DNA of 64,000 nucleotides from Pseudoruegeria sp. SHC-113 (GCF_025376885.1 NZ_JAHUBR010000001.1:2604001-2668000); one strand, 5' to 3'. Shown: positions 16,325 to 25,473, counted from the stretch's first letter. A program made the numbers and translations. Notes: generated by a model from the sequence alone, not told the origin.

Positions 16325-17662
16325 TCAGTTTTGCAGCGGAGACCATGCTGGATCCGAGGCCGCGCCCGGTGTCGGCACCTGCTTGAGGTTGCGGCCCGAG
16401 ATGTCCACCGAATAGAGCGCCGGCTGCCCGTTTGCGCCCGAGGTGGCGCGGGTGAACATGATCACGCGCCCATTGGGGGACCACGTCGGGCCCTCATCGA
16501 GGAAGGAAGACGTTAGCAGGCGTTCCTCGCTGCCATTGGTGCGCATCACGCCGATGTGGAAGCGGCCCTTGTTTTGTTTGGTGAAGGCGATCAAATCCCC
16601 GCGCGGCGACCAGACGGGCGTGCCATACCGGCCCTCACCCATGCTGATGCGGCGCGCTTCGCCGCCGTTGGCGTCCATCACGTAGAGCTGCTGGGTGCCG
16701 GAGCGATCGCTTTCAAAAACGATCTGGCGGCCATCGGGCGAGTAGCTGGGCGCGGTTTCGATAGAGGGTGCACTCGTCAGGCGGCGCTGCTGGCCGGTGG
16801 CGAGGTTCATCGCGTAGATGTCGGTGTTGCCGCCCGAGGTGAGCGAGAAGACAACCGTGCCGCCATCCGGCGAGAAGCGCGGCGCAAAGCTCATTGCCCC
16901 GGCCTGATCGCCAAGGATGCGGCGGCCCACGGTGGCGACGTCCAGCAGGTAGACGCGGGGAAAGCCCGTTTCATAGGAGGTATAGAGCACCCGGTCGCCC
17001 GTGGGCGAGAAGCGCGGGGCCAGCACGATGGCGGAGCTGTCGGTCAGGTACTGCACGCCTGCGCCGTCGTAATCCATGATCGCCAGCCGCTTCTGGCGGG
17101 CGTCCTTGGGGCCGCTTTCGCTGACGAAGACAACGCGGCTGTCGAAATAGCCGCTTTCACCGGTGATCCGCGCATAGACGGCATCGGCCACCTTGTGGCC
17201 CATACGCCGCCAGCTGTCGGTGGTGCCGACATATTGCAGCCCCTTGCCCAAGGGCGCTCCGGAGAAGACGTCAAACAGGCGGAACTTGACGGTGAGTTGG
17301 TTGCCGTTCACTGCCACCGCCCCGGTGATCAGGGCTTCCGCGTTGATCGCTTTCCAGTCGGCATATTGCACCGGGCTCTCAAAGCTCGTGACATTGGCGA
17401 TATAGGCGCTGGCCGGGATCTCGCGGAACAGGCCCGAGCCGGTCAGATCGGAGGCGATCACGCGGGCGATGTTGCGCGCATATTCGGTGGCCGCCGGGTT
17501 TTCGGCGATGAAATCGGGCACCGCGTAGGGCAGCGGCTCGATCACACCATCGGTGATTTCAATCCGGAGCGGCCCGTCCTGGGCTTTCACGGGGGCGGCA
17601 AACCAAGCCACCCCGCCCATGGCGAGCGCCGCAGCGGCGATCAGGAGTTTCGAACGGATCAT
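16325..17662 (-). CDS. tolB: Tol-Pal system protein TolB
   Basis: TolB is the periplasmic beta-propeller that binds Pal and is released by TolA. The 445-residue precursor has a signal peptide (to about residue 27, VKA-QDG), an N-terminal alpha/beta domain ([12 protein letters not shown]), and at least five WD40-like PD40 repeats. These repeats include [59 protein letters not shown] and [15 protein letters not shown]. Its ATG overlaps the tolA stop by 4 bp (ATGA), which indicates translational coupling. Confidence 0.97.
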   Translation of the reverse strand: MIRSKLLIAAAALAMGGVAWFAAPVKAQDGPLRIEITDGVIEPLPYAVPDFIAENPAATEYARNIARVIASDLTGSGLFREIPASAYIANVTSFESPVQYADWKAINAEALITGAVAVNGNQLTVKFRLFDVFSGAPLGKGLQYVGTTDSWRRMGHKVADAVYARITGESGYFDSRVVFVSESGPKDARQKRLAIMDYDGAGVQYLTDSSAIVLAPRFSPTGDRVLYTSYETGFPRVYLLDVATVGRRILGDQAGAMSFAPRFSPDGGTVVFSLTSGGNTDIYAMNLATGQQRRLTSAPSIETAPSYSPDGRQIVFESDRSGTQQLYVMDANGGEARRISMGEGRYGTPVWSPRGDLIAFTKQNKGRFHIGVMRTNGSEERLLTSSFLDEGPTWSPNGRVIMFTRATSGANGQPALYSVDISGRNLKQVPTPGAASDPAWSPLQN

Positions 17663-18879
17663 TTGAACCTCATCTTCTCCGGGTTGAATACCATCTCGAT
17701 CTCGCGCCAGTGATCATATTTTTCGCTCGGAAGCGAAAAACCTGTCGCGCCGCAGCGAATGATGGCCCGGCGGGCGGCCTCGTAGGCCTGATTGGCGGCG
17801 GCTTCATTGCCGCCGTCATAGCCGATCATGCGGATCGTGCCGAGTTCGGGTTTGGCGTCGCGCGTCATGGCAACGGCGACGGTCACGGTCGTTTTCAGCG
17901 CCTCGGTGGAGAGCGAGCCGACGTTCCAGCATTGGGAGATCTGGGCGATCAGCGAATCCTTCTCGCCCGAGGTCAGCGGCGGCCCTGCAGGGGCTGAGCT
18001 TGCAGCCGGAGCGGATTCGGTGCTGGTGGCGACACCGGCCAGCGCCGCGGCAACGGCGGCGTCGATGGCGGCATCACCGGCCTCAGTGGCGGGCGGGGTC
18101 TCTTGCGCCGGAGTTTCTGCCGGAGTTTCCGCCGAAGCTGTGGCCGTCTGGACCGGGCGCTGCGGGCGAGCTGTGGGGCGCTTGGAGGTCGTCGGAGCCG
18201 CTGCGGGCGGCGGTGCTGGGGCGGTTTCGGGCTGCTCTTCGGCCTCCGTCACGATGCGGGTCGAGGACTCTTCCGGCGCAGTAGCCTCCTGCGCTTCCTG
18301 CACGACTTCGGCCTCGGGCTCGGCTTCCGGCGCGGCCTCTTCGCGCACTTCGGTGTCGATGGTGACTTCGGGCGCGGGCGCGGGCGTGGGTTGCGGGGCA
18401 ACACGCGGCGCGGGCTTGGGGCTTGAGTCCGGCGGGCTTGGCACCAGCACGGCCACATCCTCGGACGGGCTTTCCGGCGCGGGCGGCGGCGCATCCGCAA
18501 CTTCCGCCTCCGGCACGGGCGTCAGCTCAGCCACGTCCGGCGTTGCGTCCGGCGTTTCGGGGGCTTGCGGTGCAATCGGCTCGGCGGCCTGACTGCTGGT
18601 GGTTTCCGCCTCGGGCGCTTCCGGGGCCGTTTGCGGCTCGGCCGGGGCTTGCGGCGCTTCGGGGCCTTCCTGCGACGTGAGCGGCGCGGCCTCCAGCGGC
18701 GCGTCCGGCACCGGCTGCGGCGTGGAGAGTGCTGCGAAATCGTCGCCCGAGATCAGCGAGACCTCGGCAACTTCGATTTCGGGCAGCGAATCCGTGGAGA
18801 GCCAGCCCCCGAAGAGCATCCACAGGATAAGGGCGACGTGACCGACGCCCGAGATTTTTTGACCGGTGTTCAACGCCAC
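17659..18879 (-). CDS. tolA: Tol-Pal system protein TolA
   Basis: TolA spans the periplasm from the TolQR motor to TolB and Pal. The 406-residue protein has one N-terminal helix ([17 protein letters not shown], about 12-28). A very long low-complexity region (about 60-300) rich in Ala, Pro and Glu replaces the Ala/Lys helical domain II of E. coli. The C-terminal domain (about 305-406) includes [11 protein letters not shown] and [20 protein letters not shown]. The start is a GTG at 18879, with GGAG upstream, 14 bp after tolR. The Pro-rich linker predicts an extended rather than helical rod. Confidence 0.9.
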   Translation of the reverse strand: MALNTGQKISGVGHVALILWMLFGGWLSTDSLPEIEVAEVSLISGDDFAALSTPQPVPDAPLEAAPLTSQEGPEAPQAPAEPQTAPEAPEAETTSSQAAEPIAPQAPETPDATPDVAELTPVPEAEVADAPPPAPESPSEDVAVLVPSPPDSSPKPAPRVAPQPTPAPAPEVTIDTEVREEAAPEAEPEAEVVQEAQEATAPEESSTRIVTEAEEQPETAPAPPPAAAPTTSKRPTARPQRPVQTATASAETPAETPAQETPPATEAGDAAIDAAVAAALAGVATSTESAPAASSAPAGPPLTSGEKDSLIAQISQCWNVGSLSTEALKTTVTVAVAMTRDAKPELGTIRMIGYDGGNEAAANQAYEAARRAIIRCGATGFSLPSEKYDHWREIEMVFNPEKMRFK

Positions 18880-18893
18880 GCGCCCGCGCTCCG

Positions 18894-19367
18894 TCAGCCG
18901 TCCCGGCCGTCAAGGCTCGGGCCACCAGTGTCGGTGACGAGGCCAATGTTGTTGAAGCCCCCGGCGTTGAGCGCGCCCATGACCTGCACGACGCGCTCGT
19001 AGGGGATGGAGCCATCGGCGCGCAGGAAGACCTTGTCCGAGGTGCGCTCTGCCGCCACGGCGCGCAGCTTGGGGATCAGATCCTCCGGCGCGATGGGCGT
19101 GGTTTGCAGGATCAGCTCGCCCTCTTGCGTCAGCGTGATCGCCAGCGGCTCTTCCTGCTCGGTGGGCAGCGCGTTGGCCGCGGTGCGCGGCAGTTCCACT
19201 GGCACGCCGACGGTCAGCAGCGGCGCGGCCACCATGAAGATGATCAAGAGCACGAGCATCACGTCCACGAAGGGCGTGACGTTGATCTCGCTCATGGCCG
19301 CGCTGCGGCGGCCCGAGCGGCGGCGGCGGCCGCTGCCGCCCTGTTTCTGGATGACACCCGCGCCCAT
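18894..19367 (-). CDS. tolR: Tol-Pal system protein TolR
   Basis: TolR is the ExbD-type stator subunit that, with TolQ, uses the proton gradient to energise TolA. The 157-residue protein has an Arg/Gly-rich N-terminus, the conserved segment MSEINVTPFVDVMLVLLIIF with the functional Asp in the single helix (about 30-52), and a periplasmic ExbD domain. The start is the ATG at 19367, 3 bp after the tolQ stop. An internal ATG at residue 25 (MSEINVTP) is the position where shorter homologues begin, so initiation there is possible. Confidence 0.95.
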   Translation of the reverse strand: MGAGVIQKQGGSGRRRRSGRRSAAMSEINVTPFVDVMLVLLIIFMVAAPLLTVGVPVELPRTAANALPTEQEEPLAITLTQEGELILQTTPIAPEDLIPKLRAVAAERTSDKVFLRADGSIPYERVVQVMGALNAGGFNNIGLVTDTGGPSLDGRDG

Positions 19368-19370
19368 GGT

Positions 19371-20066
19371 TCAGCCGTCCAACTGGCGCGACAGGATGGT
19401 GGCGAACTCATCGGCGAAGGCCTCATAGCCGCCGACGATGCGGTCGCTGTCGACCGAGAGCTTGTTGTAGAAGATCACCGCCGGGATTGCGGCCAGAAGG
19501 CCCAGCCCCGTGGCCAGCAGCGCCTCTGCGATGCCCGGCGCCACGACGGCGAGGTTGGTGTTCTGCTCCTGCGCGATCTCGACAAAAGCGTTCATGATGC
19601 CGATCACGGTGCCGAAGAGCCCGATGAAAGGCGCGGTGGAGCCGACGGTGGCCAGCAGCGACAAGCCGCCATTCATCCGCTCGCTTTCCTTGGCGATGGC
19701 CACATCCATGCTGCGATCGATCCGCGCCTGCGCGCCCGCGATCAGCCCGCCGTCCTGCCGGTGGCTGCGCCGCCATTCCGTCATCCCGGCCGCAAAGACC
19801 TTTTCCGACGCGCCCGAAGGCTGGGAGCCGATCTTCTCGAACAGCTCGTCCAGCGGCTCGCCCGACCAGAAGGCGCGGTCAAATACCGCGGCCTCGGCGC
19901 GCGCGGCGCGGAAGGTGATGATTTTCTGGATGATGATCGACCAGGACCAGAAGGAGGCGATCACCAGGATCACCATCACGAGTTTCACGGTCAGGGTTGC
20001 ACGCATGAAAAGCGCGAGGATCGAAAAATCGATCTCCTGCGCCATCGCAAGGGTTTCGGTTTCCAT
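19371..20066 (-). CDS. tolQ: Tol-Pal system protein TolQ
   Basis: TolQ is the MotA/TolQ/ExbB proton-channel subunit of the inner membrane. The 231-residue protein has three helices: about 17-38 (AtLTVKLVMVILVIASFW region), about 130-155 (ATVGSTAPFIGLFGTVIGIM) and about 165-190 (ATGLGLLAAIPAVIFYNKL). The Thr and Pro residues lining the channel are present. The start at 20066 lies 112 bp downstream of the ybgC stop. This gap holds no gene that I can see and may contain a secondary promoter. Confidence 0.96.
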   Translation of the reverse strand: METETLAMAQEIDFSILALFMRATLTVKLVMVILVIASFWSWSIIIQKIITFRAARAEAAVFDRAFWSGEPLDELFEKIGSQPSGASEKVFAAGMTEWRRSHRQDGGLIAGAQARIDRSMDVAIAKESERMNGGLSLLATVGSTAPFIGLFGTVIGIMNAFVEIAQEQNTNLAVVAPGIAEALLATGLGLLAAIPAVIFYNKLSVDSDRIVGGYEAFADEFATILSRQLDG

Positions 20067-20178
20067 GTGCCTGCTCTGTTTGCGTTAGGCCGATGGGTCG
20101 GCTCTGGTTGGACGCGAATCTACAGCAGATTCCGTGCAAACGCCACAGAATGCGGAAGATACGGCGAAAATCGCCGCT

Positions 20179-20574
20179 TCAGTGCAAAAGCAGGCGGATA
20201 TTCGCCGGCAGGCGCGCCGGCTGGCCCGCCTCATTGATCAGAACCACGGTGAGCCGGGCGGTGAAAATCACCTCGCCCGCGCGAAGGATTTCCTGCCAGA
20301 ACTGGATTCGCGCGCCCGTGACGGCCTCGATCTGGGTGCGCACCTCAAGCTGATCGGCGAATTTTGCCGCCGAGAGATAATCGGCCTCGACCTTGCGCAC
20401 CACGAAGGCCAGCCCCTCCTGCTCCTTCATCGCCCCCTGATCCACACCCAGCTCGCGCACCATGGTGGAGCGCGCCCGCTCGATGTAGCGCAGGTAGTTG
20501 GCGTAGAAGACGACCCCGGCCATGTCGGTGTCCTCGTAGAACACCTCGACGGGGTAGCTGTGGTAGGGGCTCAT
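20179..20574 (-). CDS. ybgC: Tol-Pal associated acyl-CoA thioesterase YbgC
   Basis: YbgC is a cytoplasmic hotdog thioesterase encoded at the head of tol-pal operons. The 131-residue protein has the family signature VFYEDTDMAGVVFYANYLRY, with the catalytic Asp at about residue 17, and LAFVVRKVEADYLSAAKF. ATG 20574 is preferred: it has AAAGGA upstream and matches the family N-terminus, whereas the longer frame to 20652 adds Ser/Arg-rich residues. It starts the run ybgC-tolQ-tolR-tolA-tolB-pal-cpoB-tilS-ftsH. Confidence 0.93.
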   Translation of the reverse strand: MSPYHSYPVEVFYEDTDMAGVVFYANYLRYIERARSTMVRELGVDQGAMKEQEGLAFVVRKVEADYLSAAKFADQLEVRTQIEAVTGARIQFWQEILRAGEVIFTARLTVVLINEAGQPARLPANIRLLLH

Positions 20575-20657
20575 GGGCGCGTCCTTTGCTCGATCTCGCG
20601 ACCGTGATAGGCAGTGCAGCCCGCTAGTGCAACCGCCCTGCCCGCTTGCCACGAAAG

Positions 20658-20686
20658 CAACGGACGGCCCGAAGGCCGCCCGCTGT
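20658..20686 (-). terminator. Terminator-like hairpin after the porin gene
   Basis: Read on the minus strand, GGGCGGCC-TTCG-GGCCGTCC forms an 8-bp stem (one weak pair) with a stable TTCG loop directly after the porin stop codon. It is followed by GTTGCTTTCG, so the U-run is poor. Confidence 0.55.
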
Positions 20687-20691
20687 CATGA

Positions 20692-21837
20692 TCAGAACTT
20701 CCAGCGCAGGCCGCCCATGATGGCGGTGCCATCCTTGTAGTCGGCGCTGGCGTTGTCGAACTTGTACTCACGGATACCGCCGTAGACTTCGAGGTTCTGC
20801 TTATCGAAGTTCTGCACCACGGCCAGACCCACGGAGCGGCTGCCCGCGCCCTGTTCGAAGACGTCAGAGCCTTCGTAGTAGTCGAGCGAGAAGGCGGTGG
20901 TGCCGGCCTTGAACCAATCCTGCTGGTAGCCCGCTTTCACATAGCCATAGGTGGAGCTGTGATCGGCCGAGGTGCGGCCAGCGGCCACGGCGAGGCTGAG
21001 GCCGGTGTCCTTGTGCAGCACGGCAGCAGAACCGGAGAGCACTTCCTCGTCGTCACCGTTCCAGGCGTAGCCGAGGCCCGCGTCAAAGGCGTAGGCGCCG
21101 AAATCCTTCGAGTAGCGCGCGGCCACGTCGTAGTAGTCGTTGCTGTCACCGTCGCTCAGCACCTCCTGACCGTAGGAGCCGGAGAAGACGAAGCCATTGT
21201 AGTTGGCGCTGTCGTAGCGGGCGCGGAAGCGGCGGGAGCCGTCCATGTTGTCGAAGTGATCCGAGACTTTTCCGCCGGTGAACCCGCCGAGCGTGTCGCG
21301 CACGAGCTGGCCGCCGGCCATATCCGACACCGCAGCGCCCGCGATCACGCCGGTGCCGGAGAAATCGGCGCCGGTGATGCCGTCGGTGGCCATGGAGCCC
21401 TGACCGAAGGAGAAGGTACCGTAGGCATCAGACCCGAAGGAGACTTCAAGGTGGCGGATATCGGTCTTGTCGAAGGACCAGTCGCCGTGCTCGTCCTGGA
21501 TGTTCACATCGCTGGTGGAGGACGGCGTGATGCCGAACTCAAGCCGGGTGCCCATCGTCCAGCCGGAGCCGAGGTTGGTTTCGGTCTCAAGCCCGATGCG
21601 GGAGCCGGAATTGTCGTTGTCGACCGGGAAATAGGTGTTGGACTGCAGGCCATCGTCATAGGAGAGGATGCCTTGGTTGATCTGGCCGTAGAATTTGAAG
21701 GTGGTGCCGCCGACGACCGTGGAGAGATCGGTGCTCTCGATGGTCAGCTCTTCGGCGGCCAGCTCTTCGGCGAAGGCCGGCAGGGCCAGGGTTGCGACGC
21801 TCGCGGTGGTGGCCAGCAGGATCTTGGTCTTGGTCAT
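20692..21837 (-). CDS. Outer-membrane porin
   Basis: The 381-residue precursor has a signal peptide (residues 1-23, ending LPAFA) and a mature protein of alternating strand-like segments, Gly/Asp/Tyr-rich, with few cysteines. It closes with GGLRWKF, the C-terminal aromatic signature recognised by the Bam complex. Segments such as FKFYGQINQGILSYDDG, SRIGLETETNLGSGWTMGTR and SFGQGSMATDG match alphaproteobacterial general porins (16-stranded trimers). It would allow diffusion of small solutes. The start follows GGGGATAG. It is likely monocistronic, with its own promoter region upstream and a hairpin downstream. Confidence 0.88.
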   Translation of the reverse strand: MTKTKILLATTASVATLALPAFAEELAAEELTIESTDLSTVVGGTTFKFYGQINQGILSYDDGLQSNTYFPVDNDNSGSRIGLETETNLGSGWTMGTRLEFGITPSSTSDVNIQDEHGDWSFDKTDIRHLEVSFGSDAYGTFSFGQGSMATDGITGADFSGTGVIAGAAVSDMAGGQLVRDTLGGFTGGKVSDHFDNMDGSRRFRARYDSANYNGFVFSGSYGQEVLSDGDSNDYYDVAARYSKDFGAYAFDAGLGYAWNGDDEEVLSGSAAVLHKDTGLSLAVAAGRTSADHSSTYGYVKAGYQQDWFKAGTTAFSLDYYEGSDVFEQGAGSRSVGLAVVQNFDKQNLEVYGGIREYKFDNASADYKDGTAIMGGLRWKF

Positions 21838-21967
21838 GTCTATCCCCGTTCACGCCCGCCCGGTTGCTTGCAGATACCGGGGCGTTCAGGCGCTATGAAT
21901 CAGTGAGTTACCAGGCGGCTGTTGCACGCCCGCCACCCACCTAGAGGAATGTCATCCAAGGTTGAAT

Positions 21968-21995
21968 AAGATATTGACAACCTAGATTGTCGTAA
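21968..21995 (-). promoter_or_regulatory. Candidate porin promoter with embedded dyad
   Basis: On the minus strand TTACGA (21995-21990) and TATCTT (21973-21968) are separated by 16 bp, a weak sigma70-like pair about 130 bp before the porin start. Inside the spacer lies an inverted repeat, GACAA-CCTAGA-TTGTC (21976-21991), a possible operator. The 198-bp region 21838-22035 is otherwise free of genes and less GC-rich than its surroundings. Confidence 0.35.
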
Positions 21996-22035
21996 GCGGA
22001 TTTCTGCCGCCGCGCATGGCGCGAACCGGCAGACC

Positions 22036-22680
22036 TCAGCTTGGCAGCTGCGACTGCGCGCGGGCAAAGAGCCGCAGGGCATGGCTTTTGTCATCCGCAT
22101 AAGCAGGGAGCACCGGATCATAGGCCGCGCGGATCAGCGCCGCGATCTCGGGCCGCAGCACCGTGGCCCCGGTTTCCGGGAGCACAGCCAGCGGCGACGC
22201 GGCATGGAAGGCGGTATCGGACCACAGCAGCACCGATTGCACCATCTGGCTCAGCGCCAGCGTGTCGGCCGAGACCGCCGACAGATGCTCATCCATCCGC
22301 AGGAAGACGAAACAGGCCTTGATCGCCCCCTGCTCATCAAACCGGAAAATCCGGTACTGGTTGGCATCGGCCTCCTTGAGCCGCGCCACGAGCGTGGCCA
22401 GTTCCGGCACCAGCCGATCAAGGTTCGGCGTGTCCAGAAGCTCCTGCCAGTCGCGCAGGAAGAAGATCATCAGGTTCGCGCCCAACTCCGGGTCCGTCTC
22501 GGCCATCTTGTGGCCCGCCAGCGCCACCACGGCCTCGATCGCGCCCTTGATCACGCCGAGGCTCTCCTCCTCCACGCCAAAGACAACCGGCACGATGGGG
22601 CGGCCCCAGCGCGCGAAGGCGAAGCTTTGGTCAGAGCGGGTGAAAAGAGCTTCAACAGTTTCGGGGCTCAGCGTGGCCAT
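22036..22680 (-). CDS. Conserved hypothetical protein (214 aa)
   Basis: I do not recognise a named family. The protein is soluble, with no signal peptide or membrane helix, and is mostly alternating helices and strands. Notable stretches are SFAFARWGRPIVPVVFGVEE, ANLMIFFLRDWQELLDTPNL and YRIFRFDEQGAIKACFVFLR. The pattern suggests a single globular domain. ATG 22680 has CAGGAGACCCGC upstream and is preferred over an in-frame start 12 codons earlier. It lies 67 bp downstream of ruvB on the same strand and could be the last gene of the ruvCAB transcript. Confidence 0.65.
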   Translation of the reverse strand: MATLSPETVEALFTRSDQSFAFARWGRPIVPVVFGVEEESLGVIKGAIEAVVALAGHKMAETDPELGANLMIFFLRDWQELLDTPNLDRLVPELATLVARLKEADANQYRIFRFDEQGAIKACFVFLRMDEHLSAVSADTLALSQMVQSVLLWSDTAFHAASPLAVLPETGATVLRPEIAALIRAAYDPVLPAYADDKSHALRLFARAQSQLPS

Positions 22681-22747
22681 GCGGGTCTCCTGCCTGTGGG
22701 ATGCGGCCCACCGCATACGCGAAAACGCCGCGCCACATCAACCGGCC

Positions 22748-23776
22748 TTACTTGCCGAAAAGATCCGTCTGCCCTTCGGCCTTGGGCGCTTCCAGCCCCA
22801 GATGCTGCCAGCCCTTGCGCGCCAGCATCCGCCCGCGCGGGGTGCGCTGCACGAGGCCCTGTTGCAGCAGGTAAGGCTCGATCACCTCTTCCAGCGCATC
22901 CCGGCTTTCCGAAAGCGCGGCGGCGATGGTTTCGATCCCCACCGGGCCGCCGCCGTAGTTATCAGCAATCAGGTTCAGGTAACGCCTGTCGGCCCCATCC
23001 AAGCCAAGCGCATCCACGCCCAGCCGCTTGAGCGCGCTATCGGCGATCTCCTGCGTGACCTTGCCGTCGCCCTCGACCACCGCGAAATCCACCACCCGGC
23101 GCAACAGACGCCCGGCGATCCGGGGCGTCCCACGCGCGCGGCGGGCGATCTCCATCGCGCCTTCCGGCGTGGCGGGTGCGCCGAGCAGGCGGGCGGAGCG
23201 GGTGACGATCTCGTTCAGCTCCTGCACATTATAAAACTGCAGCCGCGTCGGGATGCCGAAGCGATCACGCAGCGGTGTGGTGAGCAGGCCGAGCCGCGTG
23301 GTGGCCCCGACGAGCGTGAAGGGCTGCAACTCGATGCGCACCGTGCGCGCCGCAGGCCCCTCCCCGATCACCAAATCGAGTTCGTAATCCTCCATCGCCG
23401 GATAGAGCACCTCTTCCACCGCCGGATTGAGGCGGTGTATCTCGTCAATGAAGAGCACATCGCGCGCTTCGAGATTGGTGAGGATCGCGGCCAGATCGCC
23501 CGCTTTCGCCAGCACCGGGCCGCTTGTCATGCGGAAGGAAACCCCCAATTCGCGCGCCATGATCTGGGCGAGCGTCGTCTTGCCAAGGCCCGGGGGGCCG
23601 TAAAACAGCGTATGGTCCATCGCCTCGCCCCGCCGCCGTGCGCTTTCGATGAAGACGCGCAGATTGGCGCGGGCCTCGGCCTGGCCGATGAATTCCTCCA
23701 GCGCCTGCGGGCGCAGGGCGCGATCCTGATCGCCGGGTTGCAGCTCAGGGCGTAAGGTCGGATCGGGCTCGCTCAT
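22748..23776 (-). CDS. ruvB: Holliday junction branch migration ATPase RuvB
   Basis: RuvB is the hexameric AAA+ motor that drives branch migration with RuvA. The 342-residue length is normal. Visible are the N-terminal [19 protein letters not shown], Walker [12 protein letters not shown] (about 60-70), Walker [21 protein letters not shown], sensor [20 protein letters not shown], and the C-terminal winged-helix region [20 protein letters not shown]. It begins 3 bp after the ruvA stop. The gene order ruvC-ruvA-ruvB is the common alphaproteobacterial resolvasome operon. Confidence 0.98.
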   Translation of the reverse strand: MSEPDPTLRPELQPGDQDRALRPQALEEFIGQAEARANLRVFIESARRRGEAMDHTLFYGPPGLGKTTLAQIMARELGVSFRMTSGPVLAKAGDLAAILTNLEARDVLFIDEIHRLNPAVEEVLYPAMEDYELDLVIGEGPAARTVRIELQPFTLVGATTRLGLLTTPLRDRFGIPTRLQFYNVQELNEIVTRSARLLGAPATPEGAMEIARRARGTPRIAGRLLRRVVDFAVVEGDGKVTQEIADSALKRLGVDALGLDGADRRYLNLIADNYGGGPVGIETIAAALSESRDALEEVIEPYLLQQGLVQRTPRGRMLARKGWQHLGLEAPKAEGQTDLFGK

Positions 23777-23779
23777 CTA

Positions 23780-24460
23780 TCAGCCTTTCGGGGCCAGCTT
23801 GCGCAGGGCGGCGCGGATCAGGGTTTGCGCGTCGGCCTCAGGGGCATCGCCCGCCACTTCGGCCACCGCCGCCGCCGCTTCAGACGGCGCGTAGCCCAGA
23901 TTGGTGAGGGCGGACAGCGCATCCGATTGCGCCGCCGCATTGCCGGAAGGCTTGGGCGCGGCGCGTGCGGGCTTGGTGGGCGCGGGCTCTGCGGTTTCCA
24001 GCACGTCGCCCGGATCCGCCTCAAGCGTCGCGCCGAGCGACCCGGCCATGGCCATCACCGTGGGCGCTTTATCCTTCAACTCGATCACCACCCGCTGCGC
24101 GGTTTTCGGGCCGATGCCCTTGGCCGCCTTGATCGCCGCCTGATCGCCCAAGGCAATCGCGCGGGAGACGCCCTCTGGCCCCAGCGTGCCCAGAATGGCG
24201 AGCGAGGCCTTCGCCCCGATACCCTGCACCCCCATCAGAAGCCGGTGCCATTCCTTCTCCACCAGCGAGGTGAAGCCGAAGAGCTGCATCAGATCCTCGC
24301 GCACCAGCAGGTCGGTATAGAGCGCCACCGCCTCGCCCACGGGGGGCAGGCTGGCGAGCGTGCGGTCGGAGACATGGACGATATAGCCCACGCCGCGCAC
24401 GTCGATCATCACGTGGTCAGAGCCCTTGTAATCGATACGGCCCGAGAGTTTGCCGATCAT
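23780..24460 (-). CDS. ruvA: Holliday junction binding protein RuvA
   Basis: RuvA binds the four-way junction as a tetramer and loads RuvB. The 226-residue protein begins [13 protein letters not shown], the standard N-terminus (OB domain, about 1-64). Two helix-hairpin-helix motifs follow: [17 protein letters not shown] and [21 protein letters not shown] long Ala/Pro-rich linker (about 140-175) leads to the C-terminal RuvB-binding domain ([19 protein letters not shown]). ATG 24460 is chosen; it overlaps the ruvC stop by 4 bp (ATGA), indicating coupling. Confidence 0.97.
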   Translation of the reverse strand: MIGKLSGRIDYKGSDHVMIDVRGVGYIVHVSDRTLASLPPVGEAVALYTDLLVREDLMQLFGFTSLVEKEWHRLLMGVQGIGAKASLAILGTLGPEGVSRAIALGDQAAIKAAKGIGPKTAQRVVIELKDKAPTVMAMAGSLGATLEADPGDVLETAEPAPTKPARAAPKPSGNAAAQSDALSALTNLGYAPSEAAAAVAEVAGDAPEADAQTLIRAALRKLAPKG

Positions 24461-24960
24461 GCGCCCGCCTTTCTGAGTGCCTTCTGCCGGTTGCCGGTTT
24501 GCGCGTGGAAAGCGTGGCAAATCGCGATGGCCAGCGCATCCGCCGCATCCGCGCCGGCAAGCTTCACGCCGGGCAATTGCAGCTTCACCATGTGTTGAAC
24601 CTGTTCCTTGGCCGCATGGCCGACGCCCACAACCGTTTTCTTCACCGCATTTGGTGCATATTCCCCCACGGTCAGCCCCGCCTGCGCCGGAACCAGCAAC
24701 GCAATGCCGCGCGCCTGGCCCAGTTTCAGCGTGCCCACGGCATCCTTGTTGACGAAGGTCTGCTCCACGGCGGCGGTATCAGGTTGGAAGGTGGCGAACA
24801 CATCGGTGAGCTCGCGGTGCAGCTGGTGCAGCCGCTCGGCCAGCGCGCCGGGCACCGAGTGGATGATCCCATTGGCAACGTGGGTGAGTCGCGATCCTTC
24901 CGCGTCAATCACCCCCCAGCCCATGTTCCGAAGCCCCGGATCGATGCCCAAAACCCGCAT
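24457..24960 (-). CDS. ruvC: Crossover junction endodeoxyribonuclease RuvC
   Basis: RuvC resolves Holliday junctions by paired symmetrical cuts. The 167-residue protein begins [19 protein letters not shown] with the catalytic Asp7. The acidic residue of [14 protein letters not shown] and the pair in [16 protein letters not shown] complete the Mg2+ site. The start at 24960 is fixed by homology; only a weak ribosome site (GGGCAGA) precedes it. It heads the ruvCAB operon, and the region upstream holds a near-consensus SOS box and a dyad. Confidence 0.96.
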   Translation of the reverse strand: MRVLGIDPGLRNMGWGVIDAEGSRLTHVANGIIHSVPGALAERLHQLHRELTDVFATFQPDTAAVEQTFVNKDAVGTLKLGQARGIALLVPAQAGLTVGEYAPNAVKKTVVGVGHAAKEQVQHMVKLQLPGVKLAGADAADALAIAICHAFHAQTGNRQKALRKAGA

Positions 24961-24995
24961 TCTGCCCAGCCTGTTTACATTTTTTTTCACAAGTA

Positions 24996-25010
24996 GCACG
25001 AAACGCGAAC
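24996..25010 (-). promoter_or_regulatory. Near-consensus alphaproteobacterial SOS (LexA) box upstream of ruvC
   Basis: On the minus strand the sequence is GTTC-N7-GTGC, one base from the alphaproteobacterial LexA consensus GTTC-N7-GTTC. It is 36 bp upstream of the ruvC start codon, a normal operator distance. ruvCAB is a known member of alphaproteobacterial SOS regulons, so LexA control is plausible but unproven here. Confidence 0.5.
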
Positions 25011-25162
25011 ATTTGCCAATGGCGCGGGCGCAGGCATTTGTGATCACATCCGCGATCACAATCGCCAAAATGCGACACGGATGCCCCGATTCCCGTCTGA
25101 AAACGACACCCGCGCAAGGGCGCCTTTCGCCTTTGTAACAAGGTGTTTTCGGCCATTCCGAC

Positions 25163-25181
25163 CCATGCAGAAACTGCATGG
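25163..25181. promoter_or_regulatory. Perfect 8-bp-arm palindrome, operator-like
   Basis: CCATGCAG and CTGCATGG are exact inverted repeats separated by AAA. It lies about 20 bp upstream of the putative -35 box of the DUF1127 gene and could bind a dimeric regulator or form a hairpin on either strand. Confidence 0.4.
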
Positions 25182-25202
25182 AAGTTATGCGCCCCACGCC
25201 TC

Positions 25203-25231
25203 TTGATCCATGAAACCCACCGCTCTATTTG
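25203..25231 (+). promoter_or_regulatory. Candidate sigma70-type promoter of the DUF1127 gene
   Basis: TTGATC (25203-25208) and TATTTG (25226-25231) are separated by 17 bp. Transcription would begin near 25238, giving a leader of about 47 bases that contains the AAAGGA ribosome site. Confidence 0.45.
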
Positions 25232-25284
25232 CGCCTCAGACACCGCATAAAAATGCATCAGAAAGAAAAGAAAGGACGGCACCT

Positions 25285-25473
25285 ATGGCTGCTTTTGAAA
25301 CTGCCCGCCCCGCAACCGGCTCCCTGTTTGGTGGCCGTCTGGCCAATTTCTTTGGCGCCCTGATCGAGTGGAACGACGAGCGCGTGACCCGCAAGGCGCT
25401 CTCCAAACTCACCGACCGTGAACTGGACGATATCGGCCTGAACCGCGGCGACATCGAGTCGATGCACCGCTAA
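25285..25473 (+). CDS. DUF1127 domain-containing protein (62 aa)
   Basis: This small basic protein carries the DUF1127 (YjiS-like) C-terminal signature KLTDRELDDIGLNRGDIESM. In other alphaproteobacteria such proteins, some of them Arg-rich, have been linked to phosphate and carbon metabolism and to RNA turnover; the role of this one is not known. The ATG at 25285 has AAAGGA well placed upstream; an open extension to 25210 has no ribosome site. It is monocistronic, between a sigma70-like promoter and a strong intrinsic terminator (25513-25545), the layout expected of an abundant small regulator. Confidence 0.85.
   Translation: MAAFETARPATGSLFGGRLANFFGALIEWNDERVTRKALSKLTDRELDDIGLNRGDIESMHR

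Larger units (their letters stand above)
24961..25284. other. 324-bp divergent regulatory region between ruvC and the DUF1127 gene
   Basis: No gene is visible. The region holds a LexA-like box (24996-25010), an 8-bp-arm dyad TTGTGATC-N8-GATCACAA (25038-25061), a perfect palindrome CCATGCAG-AAA-CTGCATGG (25163-25181) and a sigma70-like promoter facing the DUF1127 gene (25203-25231). These sites are listed or discussed separately. Confidence 0.6.
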
